In this document: positions 49,500 through 57,154 of the stretch, in pieces | How the letters are laid out: every line of letters begins with the position of its first letter | How positions within the stretch are numbered: position 1 is the first letter of the stretch | Assembly: GCA_028866335.1 (NCBI GenBank) | Contig: JAGWIL010000001.1 | Span: 3,106-67,105, forward strand | Length of the DNA: 64,000 nucleotides | Source: Rhodospirillales bacterium | GTDB lineage: Bacteria; Pseudomonadota; Alphaproteobacteria; Acetobacterales; Acetobacteraceae | Direction of reading: 5' to 3' | Made by a program: the position numbers and the translations under genes | The notes under the pieces: model-generated | The model's input: the letters and a program-made list of their open reading frames with translations, nothing else | Told to the model about the DNA's origin: nothing | The model's database searches: none

Positions 49500-49551
49500 T
49501 CCCACCACCGCGCAGGCGGCACCGGCTCACGACCGGAGGCGGGAACGCAGC
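49500..49551 (+). promoter_or_regulatory. Structured leader RNA element, copy 6
   Basis: Outer stem TCCCACC (49500-49506) with GGCGGGA (49538-49544), one A-C mismatch. Inner hairpins CCGC-GCAG-GCGG and CCGG-CTCACGA-CCGG. Tail ACGCAGCACC, then CAACCAACCACACAGAGGAG and ATG 49584. Confidence 0.6.
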
Positions 49552-49583
49552 ACCAACCAACCAACCACACAGAGGAGAAGCAG

Positions 49584-50633
49584 ATGTCCGACGAGACCGC
49601 CGAATGGCTCAACACACAGACGCTCATCGGGTTCACCGACAAGCGCGGCAACGCCTGGCACTACCGTGCCGAGTACCAGGGCGACGAGAGCAACCACTAC
49701 CCCGGTGAGATCCCCGCCGCCGATGTCCACCGCCGCCTGTTCAACTGGGAGGCCGTCGAACTGCCGCTCTACGCGCAGGTCACCGACACCGACGGCAGCA
49801 CCCGGTACATCCCCATCGAGGACCGGAAGGCGATCGCCCGCCCCGATACCTGGGACGTCTTCGGCGTTCCGAAGCAGGGCTACTCGCCCCACCAGTTCAG
49901 TGAGTGGCTGGTGGAGTCCGTGGAGAGCCTGGTGGGGGACGGACTCGGGATCGCGTCTGCCGGGCTGCTGAAGAAGGGCGCCGTCGCCTGGGTGCAGGTG
50001 GAGGTCCCCGACACTGTCGACACCCCGGCGGGCTTCTCGTTCCGCCCGTTCCTCACCGCGGCCACGTCGCTCGACCTCAGCCTGGCGACGGTCTACAAGC
50101 GCGGCTCCCAGGCCACGGTGTGCGACAACACACTGGCCCTGGCCCTGGCCGAGCAGACCGAACAGGTCCGGATCAAGCACAGCAGCAACAGCCAACTCCG
50201 GCTCGCCGATGCCCGTGAGGCGCTGCTGCTGGTGGAGAAGCAGGCGGACGAGTTCACCGACGCCGTGGCCGCGCTGGTCGACTGGCGGGTGACGACCCGG
50301 GAGTGGCTGTCGTTCCTGGACGCCACGGTCCCCGTCGACGAGAGCAAGCCGGGTCGGAGCCTCACCCTGGCCACCAACCGGCGCCAGGCGCTCACCGAGC
50401 TCTACACCCACGACGACCGGTGCGCCCCGTGGAATGGCACGGCGCTCGGAGTCCTGCAGGCCACGAACACCTACCAGCACCACGTCCAGCGGGTGAAGGG
50501 CGACACGCCCCGCGCACAGCGGAACGCGCTCAACGCCCTGACCGGTGTGACGGCGAAGGCCGACGCACGGACGCTGGCGGTGCTGGCCAGCATCACGCCC
50601 GCTCCCGCATCGCTGCACCTGGCGGGCGTCTGA
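49584..50633 (+). CDS. DUF932 phage protein
   Basis: 349 residues from ATG 49584. The text EIPAADVHRRLFNWEAVELPLY, IARPDTWDVFGVPKQGYSPHQFSEWLVESVE, SLDLSLATVYKRGSQATVCDNTLALA and NRRQALTELYTHDDRCAPWNGTALGVLQATNTY matches DUF932 proteins of phages and plasmids as I know them. Their function is not settled. It is the longest gene behind a structured leader, with a terminator hairpin 8 bases after its stop. Confidence 0.8.
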   Translation: MSDETAEWLNTQTLIGFTDKRGNAWHYRAEYQGDESNHYPGEIPAADVHRRLFNWEAVELPLYAQVTDTDGSTRYIPIEDRKAIARPDTWDVFGVPKQGYSPHQFSEWLVESVESLVGDGLGIASAGLLKKGAVAWVQVEVPDTVDTPAGFSFRPFLTAATSLDLSLATVYKRGSQATVCDNTLALALAEQTEQVRIKHSSNSQLRLADAREALLLVEKQADEFTDAVAALVDWRVTTREWLSFLDATVPVDESKPGRSLTLATNRRQALTELYTHDDRCAPWNGTALGVLQATNTYQHHVQRVKGDTPRAQRNALNALTGVTAKADARTLAVLASITPAPASLHLAGV

Positions 50634-50640
50634 CCACCCG

Positions 50641-50675
50641 AGGAGTGAGGTCGGCGCCCCCCCGGCCTCACTCCT
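50641..50675 (+). terminator. 12-bp hairpin after the DUF932 gene
   Basis: aggagtgaggtc (50641-50652) pairs with ggcctcactcct (50664-50675), one G-U. A TTCC follows rather than a U-run. It is placed as a transcription terminator. A GTAGCACCACCAACC tail like that of the structured leaders follows before the next gene. Confidence 0.55.
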
Positions 50676-50730
50676 TCCGGGTGACCTCGTAGCACCACCA
50701 ACCATCAACCACGAACAGAGGAGACTCACC

Positions 50731-51075
50731 ATGAGCAGAATGAGCAGCATCGTCACCATCGAAGGGCCGTTGGTCACGGACCCCGAGATTCGCTACAGCC
50801 GCGACGGCGTGGCCCACACGACGTTCGGCGTCCGATGCGACGTCGACCGGCAGGACCTTCCGCAGATCGTCAAGGTGGCGGTGACCGGCGACCTGGCGGA
50901 GAACGTCGCCCTGTCCCTCACTCGGGACATGGGCATCCTGGCGGCGGGCTGGCTCGTCGTGACGGAGCCGGCCGAGGGTGGCGTGCCGGCGATCCACCTT
51001 GCCGCCGACACGGTGGCCGTCAGCCTCGCTGGCTGCACTGTCGACGTGCACCGAGTCGTCAGGCCGGTGGCATGA
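50731..51075 (+). CDS. SSB-like OB-fold protein
   Basis: 114 residues; AGAGGAG precedes ATG 50731. SIVTIEGPLVTDPEIRYSRDGVAHTTFGVR resembles the start of single-stranded DNA-binding proteins (the usual text is N-x-x-x-x-G-x-L-x-x-D-P-E-x-R-x-T-x-x-G). The rest is beta-rich and short, and there is no acidic SSB tail. It may be a phage SSB lacking the host-contact tail, or a related OB-fold protein. Confidence 0.6.
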   Translation: MSRMSSIVTIEGPLVTDPEIRYSRDGVAHTTFGVRCDVDRQDLPQIVKVAVTGDLAENVALSLTRDMGILAAGWLVVTEPAEGGVPAIHLAADTVAVSLAGCTVDVHRVVRPVA

Positions 51076-51296
51076 CCGCCGGCGAGCGCCGGTGGCGCCA
51101 GACGGCGTGGCTCATCACCGGCACCCTGACCGTCGGGTGCATCCTGAACGCGATCACCCACAGCGCCGCGATCTCCACGGTGGCGGTCCTGTTGGCGCTC
51201 GCGGAGGCCCAGCTGCCCCGTCGTCGGGCGCGGCTGGCACGGGAGGCTGCTGCCCGCCGAAGCGGGGCGCACGAGCGCATGGGCCAACCGCTGTGA
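51072..51296 (+). CDS. Small membrane protein
   Basis: 74 residues from ATG 51072 overlapping the SSB stop. Two short hydrophobic segments (AWLITGTLTVGCILNAI, AAISTVAVLLALAEA) are followed by an Arg-rich end. No known family. Confidence 0.5.
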   Translation: MTAGERRWRQTAWLITGTLTVGCILNAITHSAAISTVAVLLALAEAQLPRRRARLAREAAARRSGAHERMGQPL

Positions 51297-51430
51297 GCGC
51301 CCTGGCCGAGACCCGCAGGCGATGGGGAGCGTTCCGCCATCGCGTCGACCAGGCCGAGCAGGGCTGGGACAAGGGCGCGCTGCCGAGGCTCTGCGCCGCG
51401 ACGAGAAGGTGGGTCCGATGGGAGCGATGA
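51293..51430 (+). CDS. Small Arg/Trp-rich protein
   Basis: 45 residues from GTG 51293, overlapping the previous stop. It is basic and rich in Trp and Arg (TRRRWGAF, RRWVRWER). Both ends overlap neighbours, which supports it as a real gene. Confidence 0.45.
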   Translation: MSALAETRRRWGAFRHRVDQAEQGWDKGALPRLCAATRRWVRWER

Positions 51431-51642
51431 CCGAGGTCAACCACGAGGGACCGGTGAGCCTGTTCAGCCGACCGAACACGCAGATGGTCGAAGGCCACTG
51501 CACCGAGGAGGGCTGCGAGCAGCACACCTTCGTCGGCTTCGGCATCGACGCGGCTCGCACGATGGCCAGGCGTCACATCGTGCTCAACCATCCCGACATC
51601 AAACTGGACGCAACCGACAACGGGACAGGGGCAGGTCAATGA
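51427..51642 (+). CDS. Small zinc-type protein
   Basis: 71 residues from ATG 51427 (ATG 51418 is possible). EGHCTEEGCEQHTFVGFGIDAARTMARRHIVLNH has Cys and His residues spaced as in a C2H2-like zinc finger, a pattern seen in small actinophage proteins. Confidence 0.5.
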   Translation: MTEVNHEGPVSLFSRPNTQMVEGHCTEEGCEQHTFVGFGIDAARTMARRHIVLNHPDIKLDATDNGTGAGQ

Positions 51643-51833
51643 GTGCCGTGAGACGTCACATCGTCGTCAAAGACGGCGCTCGCTGGCTCGTCGTCGATCT
51701 ACCGAGATCCGGAGTGAAGCGGCATGGCCTGGTGGTCGCCGAGGCGTCGGCCGAGATGCTCGCCAACCGAGTTCGGATCGCGCTCGACGCTCGTTACCCG
51801 GGAGCGCCGGACGACGCCGAGGACACGCCGTGA
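51639..51833 (+). CDS. Small hypothetical protein
   Basis: 64 residues from ATG 51639. Short strands and an Ala-rich helix (SAVRRHIVVKDGARWLVVDLPRSG; SAEMLANRVRIALDARY). No family. Confidence 0.45.
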   Translation: MSAVRRHIVVKDGARWLVVDLPRSGVKRHGLVVAEASAEMLANRVRIALDARYPGAPDDAEDTP

Positions 51834-52006
51834 GCGCCGTCGTATGGACCTACCATCGGGCGGAGTGCGACACCTGCCCCTGGGACGGTGCATGGCATCT
51901 GTCGCCACGCGCAGCGCAAGCAGAGGCCGACGTCCACAACGGGTACCACGTCGCCGCAGCGGCGCTCGAGGCCGAACTGGTGGCGGGCGAGCCGCCGCGG
52001 CGGTAA
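51830..52006 (+). CDS. Small protein with Cys/His
   Basis: 58 residues from GTG 51830, overlapping the previous stop. YHRAECDTCPWDGAWHLS...HNGYH carries Cys-x2-Cys and His residues like other small zinc proteins here. Its stop ends the block before a 330-base gap. Confidence 0.45.
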   Translation: MSAVVWTYHRAECDTCPWDGAWHLSPRAAQAEADVHNGYHVAAAALEAELVAGEPPRR

Positions 52007-52108
52007 CATCACATCGAGCGGATCCGCCGCCGCTCACAGCGGTCTCGCAGGACGGCGCTCCGTCGGGTGGTAGCCACCTCCGAGAGAGCCAGGTCGACGA
52101 GCCGTAAG

Positions 52109-52140
52109 CACCGCCCCCGGTCCCGCCGCCGGGGGCGGTG
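52109..52140 (+). terminator. 12-bp perfect GC hairpin
   Basis: caccgcccccgg (52109-52120) pairs perfectly with ccgggggcggtg (52129-52140), loop of eight bases. No U-run follows. It separates the small-gene block from the regulator region and is a likely terminator. Confidence 0.6.
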
Positions 52141-52302
52141 TCGCGTCTGCGCTACCATCGGTGCCGAGCAGCGCAGGAGCCGCCGGACAGGACTTCGCTC
52201 CCCGGGGGACGATGCAAGCTCACGCGGCCGACGGAGCCGCAGAGACGAGGCCGAGCGAGCGAGCCGTCGCCTGCTCGGCTCTCGTCGCGTCCGGGCATCC
52301 GT

Positions 52303-52318
52303 GCGTTAGCGCTAGCGC
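52303..52318 (+). promoter_or_regulatory. Dyad operator-like repeat, copy 1
   Basis: GCGTTA-GCGC-TAGCGC, one mismatch from the perfect dyad GCGCTA-N4-TAGCGC. It lies just upstream of a TAGCAT -10 box for the MerR-like gene, so it is a natural self-regulation site. Confidence 0.55.
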
Positions 52319-52324
52319 GACGTG

Positions 52325-52330
52325 TAGCAT
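52325..52330 (+). promoter_or_regulatory. -10 box TAGCAT for the MerR-like gene
   Basis: TAGCAT ends 6 bases before ATG 52337, the leaderless layout, and 6 bases after dyad copy 1. Confidence 0.45.
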
Positions 52331-52336
52331 TGAGGC

Positions 52337-52735
52337 ATGGACGAGGACCTCGACCTCACGACTGAGCAGACGGCGACGCTGACCGGACTCACCGAGCGCC
52401 AGCTCGACTACTGGATCCGCGAGGGCGTCATCGAGGCGGCGGTCGGAGCGCACGGCTCCGGGTCGGCTCGACGGTGGAGCTACGACCAGGTCCAGATCCT
52501 GCGGCTGCTCGCCGTCCTGCGCGACCTCGGCGCGTCGCTCGAGACCCTGGCGTCGGTCTTCCAGGCAGCGGTCGATCTGTCCGACCGCGCCTGGGACGCA
52601 CGCGTGCTGGTGACACCGGACGGCCGGATCACGACGCTGCTCGGTGGCGACGCCAACGGCTACGCCGTGGACCTCTCGCTGATCCGCTCATCGACTGTCG
52701 CCGAGACGGCCGAGCGTGCGTTGGCCTTCGCCTGA
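52337..52735 (+). CDS. MerR-like transcription regulator
   Basis: 132 residues from ATG 52337. LTTEQTATLTGLTERQLDYWIREGVIEAA...ARRWSYDQVQILRLLAVLRDLGASLETLA is a MerR-type winged HTH (near 8-70). The rest is a short beta/helix domain (VTPDGRITTLLGGDANGYAVDL), not a metal-binding loop. It is probably the regulator of the right-arm dyads, one of which is in its own promoter. Binding is inferred, not shown. Confidence 0.75.
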   Translation: MDEDLDLTTEQTATLTGLTERQLDYWIREGVIEAAVGAHGSGSARRWSYDQVQILRLLAVLRDLGASLETLASVFQAAVDLSDRAWDARVLVTPDGRITTLLGGDANGYAVDLSLIRSSTVAETAERALAFA

Positions 52736-52764
52736 GCATCCACGCGTCGCCATCACTGCAGCGG

Positions 52765-52770
52765 TAGCCT
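52765..52770 (+). promoter_or_regulatory. -10 box TAGCCT
   Basis: TAGCCT lies 37 bases before ATG 52808, with a CAGGAG site in the leader. Same box family as 553. Confidence 0.35.
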
Positions 52771-52807
52771 CGGTGGGTCAGCTGACGACTCGACAGGAGA
52801 TCTCCAC

Positions 52808-53167
52808 ATGGGCATCGAGCAGGTACTCATCCCCGCCTTCGCCGGACTCGGCAAGGTCACCGCGCACGGCTCGGTGACGAGCGGCGCCGTCACCGTCGAC
52901 CCGCCGGCAACGTCGGCCGTCGACACGGTGACGATCGGCGCCAACACCACGTTCACGATGCCGGACCCCGCGGCGGCCGGCGCCGGAGCGCGCAAGACGC
53001 TGCTCATCACCCAGGACGCCACCGGCTCGCGGACCGGGACGTTCACCGGGGTCAAGTTCCCGGGCGGGACGCACACGCTGTCGGTGACGGCCGGCGACGT
53101 CGACAAGGTGGAGTTCGTGTCGGACGGCACGACCTGGTACGGCACCCTCTGGCTCGCCGAGGCCTGA
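52808..53167 (+). CDS. Small beta-rich structural-type protein
   Basis: 119 residues from ATG 52808 (CAGGAG upstream). Thr/Val/Gly-rich beta text (HGSVTSGAVTVDPPATSAVDTVTIGANTTFTM, DATGSRTGTFTGVKFPGGTHTLSVTAGDVDKVEFVSDG) resembles tail-fibre or decoration domains. It lies next to the glycosidase-like gene and may be part of the same tail structure. Confidence 0.5.
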   Translation: MGIEQVLIPAFAGLGKVTAHGSVTSGAVTVDPPATSAVDTVTIGANTTFTMPDPAAAGAGARKTLLITQDATGSRTGTFTGVKFPGGTHTLSVTAGDVDKVEFVSDGTTWYGTLWLAEA

Positions 53168-53241
53168 CCCCCTGCTGCCGGATGGACGCTGCGCTCCGGT
53201 CGTCTTCATCCGGCCCCGCCGGTGGAGGGATCGGCGCACAT

Positions 53242-55143
53242 ATGTACGACCGGCATCCGGACCCCGAGCGGGATCGCCCGAGCATCCACGCTGCGTTGTT
53301 CGGCAGCGGCCGTGGGCCTGCGAGCGCTGCGGTCGGCGACCCGGGTCCCACGAGCATGCCTGCTGACTTCCCGTCGGACCGGTGGACCAGGGTTGGAGCG
53401 ACGGCATCGGAGATCACTCTGATGGAGGCGGTGTTCGCATCGCTGAGTGTGGCTGATCGCTTGGCTGAGCTCGACATTGTGGAGAGCCGATCCGACCGAG
53501 ACCTCTCGACTGCTCTGGCCCTCTGGCGAGCTGTCGGGACCTACTGGATTCTGCCGCACGGGTCGGGGCAGGCGGTTCCGAGCAGCGCGACTACCTACCG
53601 GCTCTCGTCGTTCGTGTGCCAGAGCCAGCCGGCGACAATCGCCGACGCCTTCAACCTGACCTCGCTCACCGAGCTTGCGGCGACCGGAGCGAACGGTGCG
53701 ACGCTGGCGTACTACTTCTACCAGTCGGGCCGCTTCAACTCCTCGATCGACCTGTTCAAGTACGACCAGACGGCGGCTCCGTCGATCCCGACGGACGCCG
53801 ACCTGGTGACCTGGACAGCGAAGGCGAAGTCCCTCGGGCTGCGGACGACGCTCAAGCCGCACCTGCAGATGCTTGCCGGCGGTGGCGTCCCGGCCTGGTC
53901 CGGAGCGACTCCCGGCATCCTGCCGGGAGGGCTGAACCAGTTCGGATGCGTCACCGACGCAGCCCACCCGACCGACCTCGGCTCGCGCCAGGTCAGCGGC
54001 CGTCAGGTCTCGACCGGAGCGGTGATCGTCAGTCAGCCGTCCGGCGTCGGCACGACGGCGATCACGGCGACCGTGCCCGGCAACTGGCAGGTCGGGATGA
54101 AGGTGACCGTCGCCGGTGCCGCCGGAGGGACCTGGTCGAACATCAACGGAGCGTGGAGCGTCACGGCCGTCGGCGCCGGGACGATCTCGTTCACGGTCAC
54201 GACGGCGCCGACCGGGACGTACACAGCGTCCTCGGCGACGGTCGCCGGACCGAGCATCCAGGTCGATCTCGACGCCACGGGCAAGGTGACGATCCGGACC
54301 GGGACCGCCGGGACCGGCTACATCGGCTTCACGGCGCAGGACGTCGGCCGTCGGGTCCTGGCGCAGACGCTGATCACGCTCTACGTGATCAACGACGCCA
54401 CGAACGGCTCGACGAACGGCGCCGAGCTGTGGTTCGCCGATCTCGAGGCGAAGCTGCTCCACCTGATCGGAGTCATGGCGGGCGCCGGAGGATGCGACTG
54501 GGTCAACCTCTCGACCGAGCAGGTGCTGATCTCGCAGGCGTTCGAGGGCCAGTTCCGTTCGATGATCGCGGCCGTCCGCTCGGCGTACCCGAGCATCGGC
54601 ATCACCATCGGGCCGAACGAGGCCGACAGCAACGGCGGCGACAACATCGCGTCCGGCTTCGACGTCTGCCACTTCTGGGACGCCCTCGGGCTGCCGGACG
54701 GTCTCGGCGGCGGACAGGGGATCCTCTGCGTCGACGGGTACATGAGCGTGCAGACCGCGCCGGGCGACACGCTGGCGACGGCGCTCTCGATGTGGTCGAC
54801 GTGGATCGCCGACATGGCGACGATCCGAGCGGCGTGGCAGGCGGCGCATCCGACCAAGTCGTTCTACTGGCTGTTCACCGAGGTCGGCTACCCGTCGTGC
54901 CCCGGCGCGGGGATCCACGGGCGGACGATCACCGGCACCGACGGGGGAGCCGACCAACACACCTGCTGGGAGGCGCTCATCCAAGGGCCAGGCGCGCTGC
55001 CGTGGTTCATGGGCTTCAACGGTTGGAACTGGACCGACCCGAGCCAGGACCCGACCGACCCGTACGTCGCTCCCGGCTTCCCGGTCCACGGCCAGCCGGC
55101 GGAGACCTACCTGACGTCGGCGCTGGCGACCTGGAACGCCTGA
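53242..55143 (+). CDS. TIM-barrel glycosidase-like protein (tail-associated)
   Basis: About 633 residues; GGAGGG lies upstream of ATG 53242, with ATG 53182 and 53356 as alternatives. The TIM-barrel text is LVTWTAKAKSLGLRTTLKPHL near 190, LWFADLEAKLLHLIGVMAG...STEQ, GITIGPNEAD, FDVCHFWDALGLPDG, and FYWLFTEVGYPSCPG near 550, resembling GTA-type or GH113-like hydrolases. An Ig-like domain (VGTTAITATVPGNW...ITSFTV-type) is inserted near 280-350. It may degrade surface glycans at infection. The N-terminal ~60 residues have lower GC3 and may be outside the real gene. Confidence 0.65.
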   Translation: MYDRHPDPERDRPSIHAALFGSGRGPASAAVGDPGPTSMPADFPSDRWTRVGATASEITLMEAVFASLSVADRLAELDIVESRSDRDLSTALALWRAVGTYWILPHGSGQAVPSSATTYRLSSFVCQSQPATIADAFNLTSLTELAATGANGATLAYYFYQSGRFNSSIDLFKYDQTAAPSIPTDADLVTWTAKAKSLGLRTTLKPHLQMLAGGGVPAWSGATPGILPGGLNQFGCVTDAAHPTDLGSRQVSGRQVSTGAVIVSQPSGVGTTAITATVPGNWQVGMKVTVAGAAGGTWSNINGAWSVTAVGAGTISFTVTTAPTGTYTASSATVAGPSIQVDLDATGKVTIRTGTAGTGYIGFTAQDVGRRVLAQTLITLYVINDATNGSTNGAELWFADLEAKLLHLIGVMAGAGGCDWVNLSTEQVLISQAFEGQFRSMIAAVRSAYPSIGITIGPNEADSNGGDNIASGFDVCHFWDALGLPDGLGGGQGILCVDGYMSVQTAPGDTLATALSMWSTWIADMATIRAAWQAAHPTKSFYWLFTEVGYPSCPGAGIHGRTITGTDGGADQHTCWEALIQGPGALPWFMGFNGWNWTDPSQDPTDPYVAPGFPVHGQPAETYLTSALATWNA

Positions 55144-55178
55144 GCCCTCTCCCGGGATCCACCACTCCGGCGCACGGC

Positions 55179-55194
55179 CCGCTAGCGTTAGCGC
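55179..55194 (+). promoter_or_regulatory. Dyad operator-like repeat, copy 2
   Basis: CCGCTA-GCGT-TAGCGC, five of six arm positions paired. ATG 55196 begins one base after it, so a bound protein would cover the start region. Confidence 0.55.
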
Positions 55195-55195
55195 C

Positions 55196-55558
55196 ATGAC
55201 CACCACCGATTCCGTAACCAGCCCGCAGCCCGGCATCGTCCCCGATGTCGGTGGACGGGACCTGCTGGATGCACGACAGGACACAGCCGTCGTCCAGCAC
55301 CCCTCCGGCGTCTACAGCGCCCACGAACGGCTCAGCTCCCTGGCGACGAGCCTGTCGATGGCGGTGAGCCAGATCGAGGACCGGCTCGGCCCCGTGCTGG
55401 TCCCCACAACGAAGCTCATCGAAACGAGCGCGCCCGGCGAACCGGTCGATGTCGTTCCCAAGGCGTCGCCCGTCGCCGAGAACCTGGCGACCACCGCCGA
55501 CGCCGTCGGCAGGAGCATCGCTCGGCTCTCCGACCTCCTGGTCAGGATCGACGTCTGA
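55196..55558 (+). CDS. Hypothetical protein, helical
   Basis: 120 residues from ATG 55196, right after dyad copy 2 and with no Shine-Dalgarno site. Disordered N-terminus, then helices (AHERLSSLATSLSMAVSQIEDRLGP, VAENLATTADAVGRSIARLSDLLVRI) that may form a coiled coil. No family. Confidence 0.5.
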   Translation: MTTTDSVTSPQPGIVPDVGGRDLLDARQDTAVVQHPSGVYSAHERLSSLATSLSMAVSQIEDRLGPVLVPTTKLIETSAPGEPVDVVPKASPVAENLATTADAVGRSIARLSDLLVRIDV

Positions 55559-55983
55559 TGAGCATCGAGCAGAAGACGTGGACCGAGACCACCGACGACG
55601 AGTGGAAGGCGATGGGGAACACGCCGACGACGGTGTTCGGTCCGGTCGCCTCGCTCGGGCGACCCGGCGCCGAAGAGTCCGGCGTCGTGTGGGAAGGACT
55701 GGCCGCAGGCTGGCAGGAGACGGCCGCTGGCGCTCTGGAACTGCGGCGCCGGGTCACGCTCAACCCCGGCAGCGACCGCGAGTACACGATGGCGTTCACG
55801 TTCCAGATGATCGCTCCTGGCCGCTGGTGGTCGATCGAGACGGAGAGCTACTCGTTCGACCTCGAGGCGATCATCGCCAGAGAGACCGCCGAGCAGGAGG
55901 CGGACGAGGAGCGACGTCGCCAGGCCGAGGCGCAAGCTCGGCTGCTCGCTCCCGGCCGAGCCATGCGCCGTGCCGGGGGGTAG
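55558..55983 (+). CDS. Hypothetical protein
   Basis: 141 residues from ATG 55558, overlapping the previous stop. A beta/alpha body (GPVASLGRPGAEESGVVWEGLAAGW, RRVTLNPGSDREYTMAFTFQMI) ends in a charged Glu/Arg helix. No known family. Confidence 0.45.
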   Translation: MSIEQKTWTETTDDEWKAMGNTPTTVFGPVASLGRPGAEESGVVWEGLAAGWQETAAGALELRRRVTLNPGSDREYTMAFTFQMIAPGRWWSIETESYSFDLEAIIARETAEQEADEERRRQAEAQARLLAPGRAMRRAGG

Positions 55984-56010
55984 CCGCCGCCGACGGAGCC
56001 TGGCATCATC

Positions 56011-56376
56011 GTGAGCGTGACGGATGTCTGCCACGCGGCCTACGGCGACCAGATCGTCGAGCTGATCCGGAGCGCGCCTGGGATCTCGACGACGCAACTC
56101 TGCTCGGTGCTCGGTCCGACGCCTGCGATGACCGCTGCCATCCGGGAGCACGTCGGCACCCGGGCGCCGTACCGCCTGACGCTGACCCCACGGTGGCTCA
56201 ACCCCTACCTGCGGATGCTCGCCGTCGAGGGACGGATCGCTCCGATGGGACCGGCGCACACCCGCTGGACCTGCCGAGAGCCGAGGACCGAACTGCACCC
56301 GTCGCTCGTCGACCCCCTGACGTCGGACGAGCTCGATGGCGGTCCGTCGAACCATCGAGAGGGACAGGGAGGATGA
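56011..56376 (+). CDS. Winged-helix-like hypothetical protein
   Basis: 121 residues from GTG 56011, three bases after a TGGCATCATC box. YGDQIVELIRSAPGISTTQLCSVLGPT...LTPRWLNPYLRMLAVEGRIAPMG has winged-helix character. It precedes the candidate small terminase and may regulate it. Confidence 0.5.
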   Translation: MSVTDVCHAAYGDQIVELIRSAPGISTTQLCSVLGPTPAMTAAIREHVGTRAPYRLTLTPRWLNPYLRMLAVEGRIAPMGPAHTRWTCREPRTELHPSLVDPLTSDELDGGPSNHREGQGG

Positions 56377-57116
56377 CGATCGTGTCCGACGGCCCGGCAG
56401 CGCCACGACCAGGGGCGATACCCCCTCGGCGCCCCAGCATGGAGACGCTGTCGGCCCGGAAGCGCGCCGAGCGGCGGCGTGAGGGTCCGCGCACCCGGCT
56501 GACGCAGCGGCTCACCGACGACATCGTGGCGGCGGTCCGGATCGGGACACCGCTGCAACTCTGCTACGAGTACGCAGGCGTGCCGTCGAGCACGGTCGCC
56601 TACTGGATGCGCCTGGCGGAAGAGGCGAGCCGCAAGCCTGCCGCCAACCGAAGCCAGCTCGAGCGACGGTGTCTTGTCTTCCGGGAGGCCATGCGCCGTG
56701 CGCAGGGTGAGGCCGGGCTGCGCACCCACCGTGCGATCGCCGACGCCGCCGGCATCACACCCACCCGTCCGAAGAGCACCGTGACCAGGCGAAAGATCGT
56801 CGGGCCGGACGTCACCGTGAACGCGGCCGGCGAGGTCACGGGTGGCGCCGTGGTGGAGGTCATCATCGAGGACCGGGAGGTTCCGCCCGACTGGCGTGCG
56901 GCGAAGGCCATCGGGCAGTACCGGTGGCCCGCCGAGATGGGGGACACGGATCCACTGGCACCCGAAGGTGTCGGCGCACAGAGCGTGTCGCCTCGGGCGC
57001 TGTGGGAGCGGCTGCAGCAGATCCGGGCCGCACGAACCGACGCAGGTCTGGACCAGGCGGCGATCGAAGCAACGGCGACCGTCGCGGACCCTCCGGTGGA
57101 CGACGCACCGCGCTAG
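56373..57116 (+). CDS. Candidate terminase small subunit
   Basis: 247 residues, GGGAGG before ATG 56373. The text RLTDDIVAAVRIGTPLQLCYEYAGVPSSTVAYWMRLAEEASRK is an HTH like that of small terminases, then a charged helical middle. Small terminases bind pac or cos sites and load the large motor. No large subunit is visible in the window; it may be the gene beginning at 63952 or beyond. The call rests on the HTH and context. Confidence 0.5.
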   Translation: MTIVSDGPAAPRPGAIPPRRPSMETLSARKRAERRREGPRTRLTQRLTDDIVAAVRIGTPLQLCYEYAGVPSSTVAYWMRLAEEASRKPAANRSQLERRCLVFREAMRRAQGEAGLRTHRAIADAAGITPTRPKSTVTRRKIVGPDVTVNAAGEVTGGAVVEVIIEDREVPPDWRAAKAIGQYRWPAEMGDTDPLAPEGVGAQSVSPRALWERLQQIRAARTDAGLDQAAIEATATVADPPVDDAPR

Positions 57117-57125
57117 CGTTAGCGT
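57110..57125 (+). promoter_or_regulatory. Dyad operator-like repeat, copy 3
   Basis: GCGCTA-GCGT-TAGCGT, one arm mismatch, overlapping the end of the previous gene. The next ATG (57155) is 29 bases away, with a CAACCACCGAGGAGGAG leader between. Confidence 0.55.
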
Positions 57126-57154
57126 CGAGGGGTCAACCACCGAGGAGGAGCAAC

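Larger units (their letters stand above)
52007..52336 (+). other. 330-base region without a confident gene
   Basis: It holds a GTGG-TAG-CCAC hairpin near 52068, the terminator at 52109-52140, a TACCAT box near 52155 and the regulatory dyad at 52303. A frame from GTG 52161 to 52382 is open but crosses the MerR-like gene start and has no recognisable content. A leader or small RNA could begin near 52161. Confidence 0.5.

Noticed and set aside
52161..52382. A 73-residue frame after a TACCAT box
   Set aside because: It crosses the dyad, the promoter and start of the MerR-like gene, and its content has no recognisable pattern.
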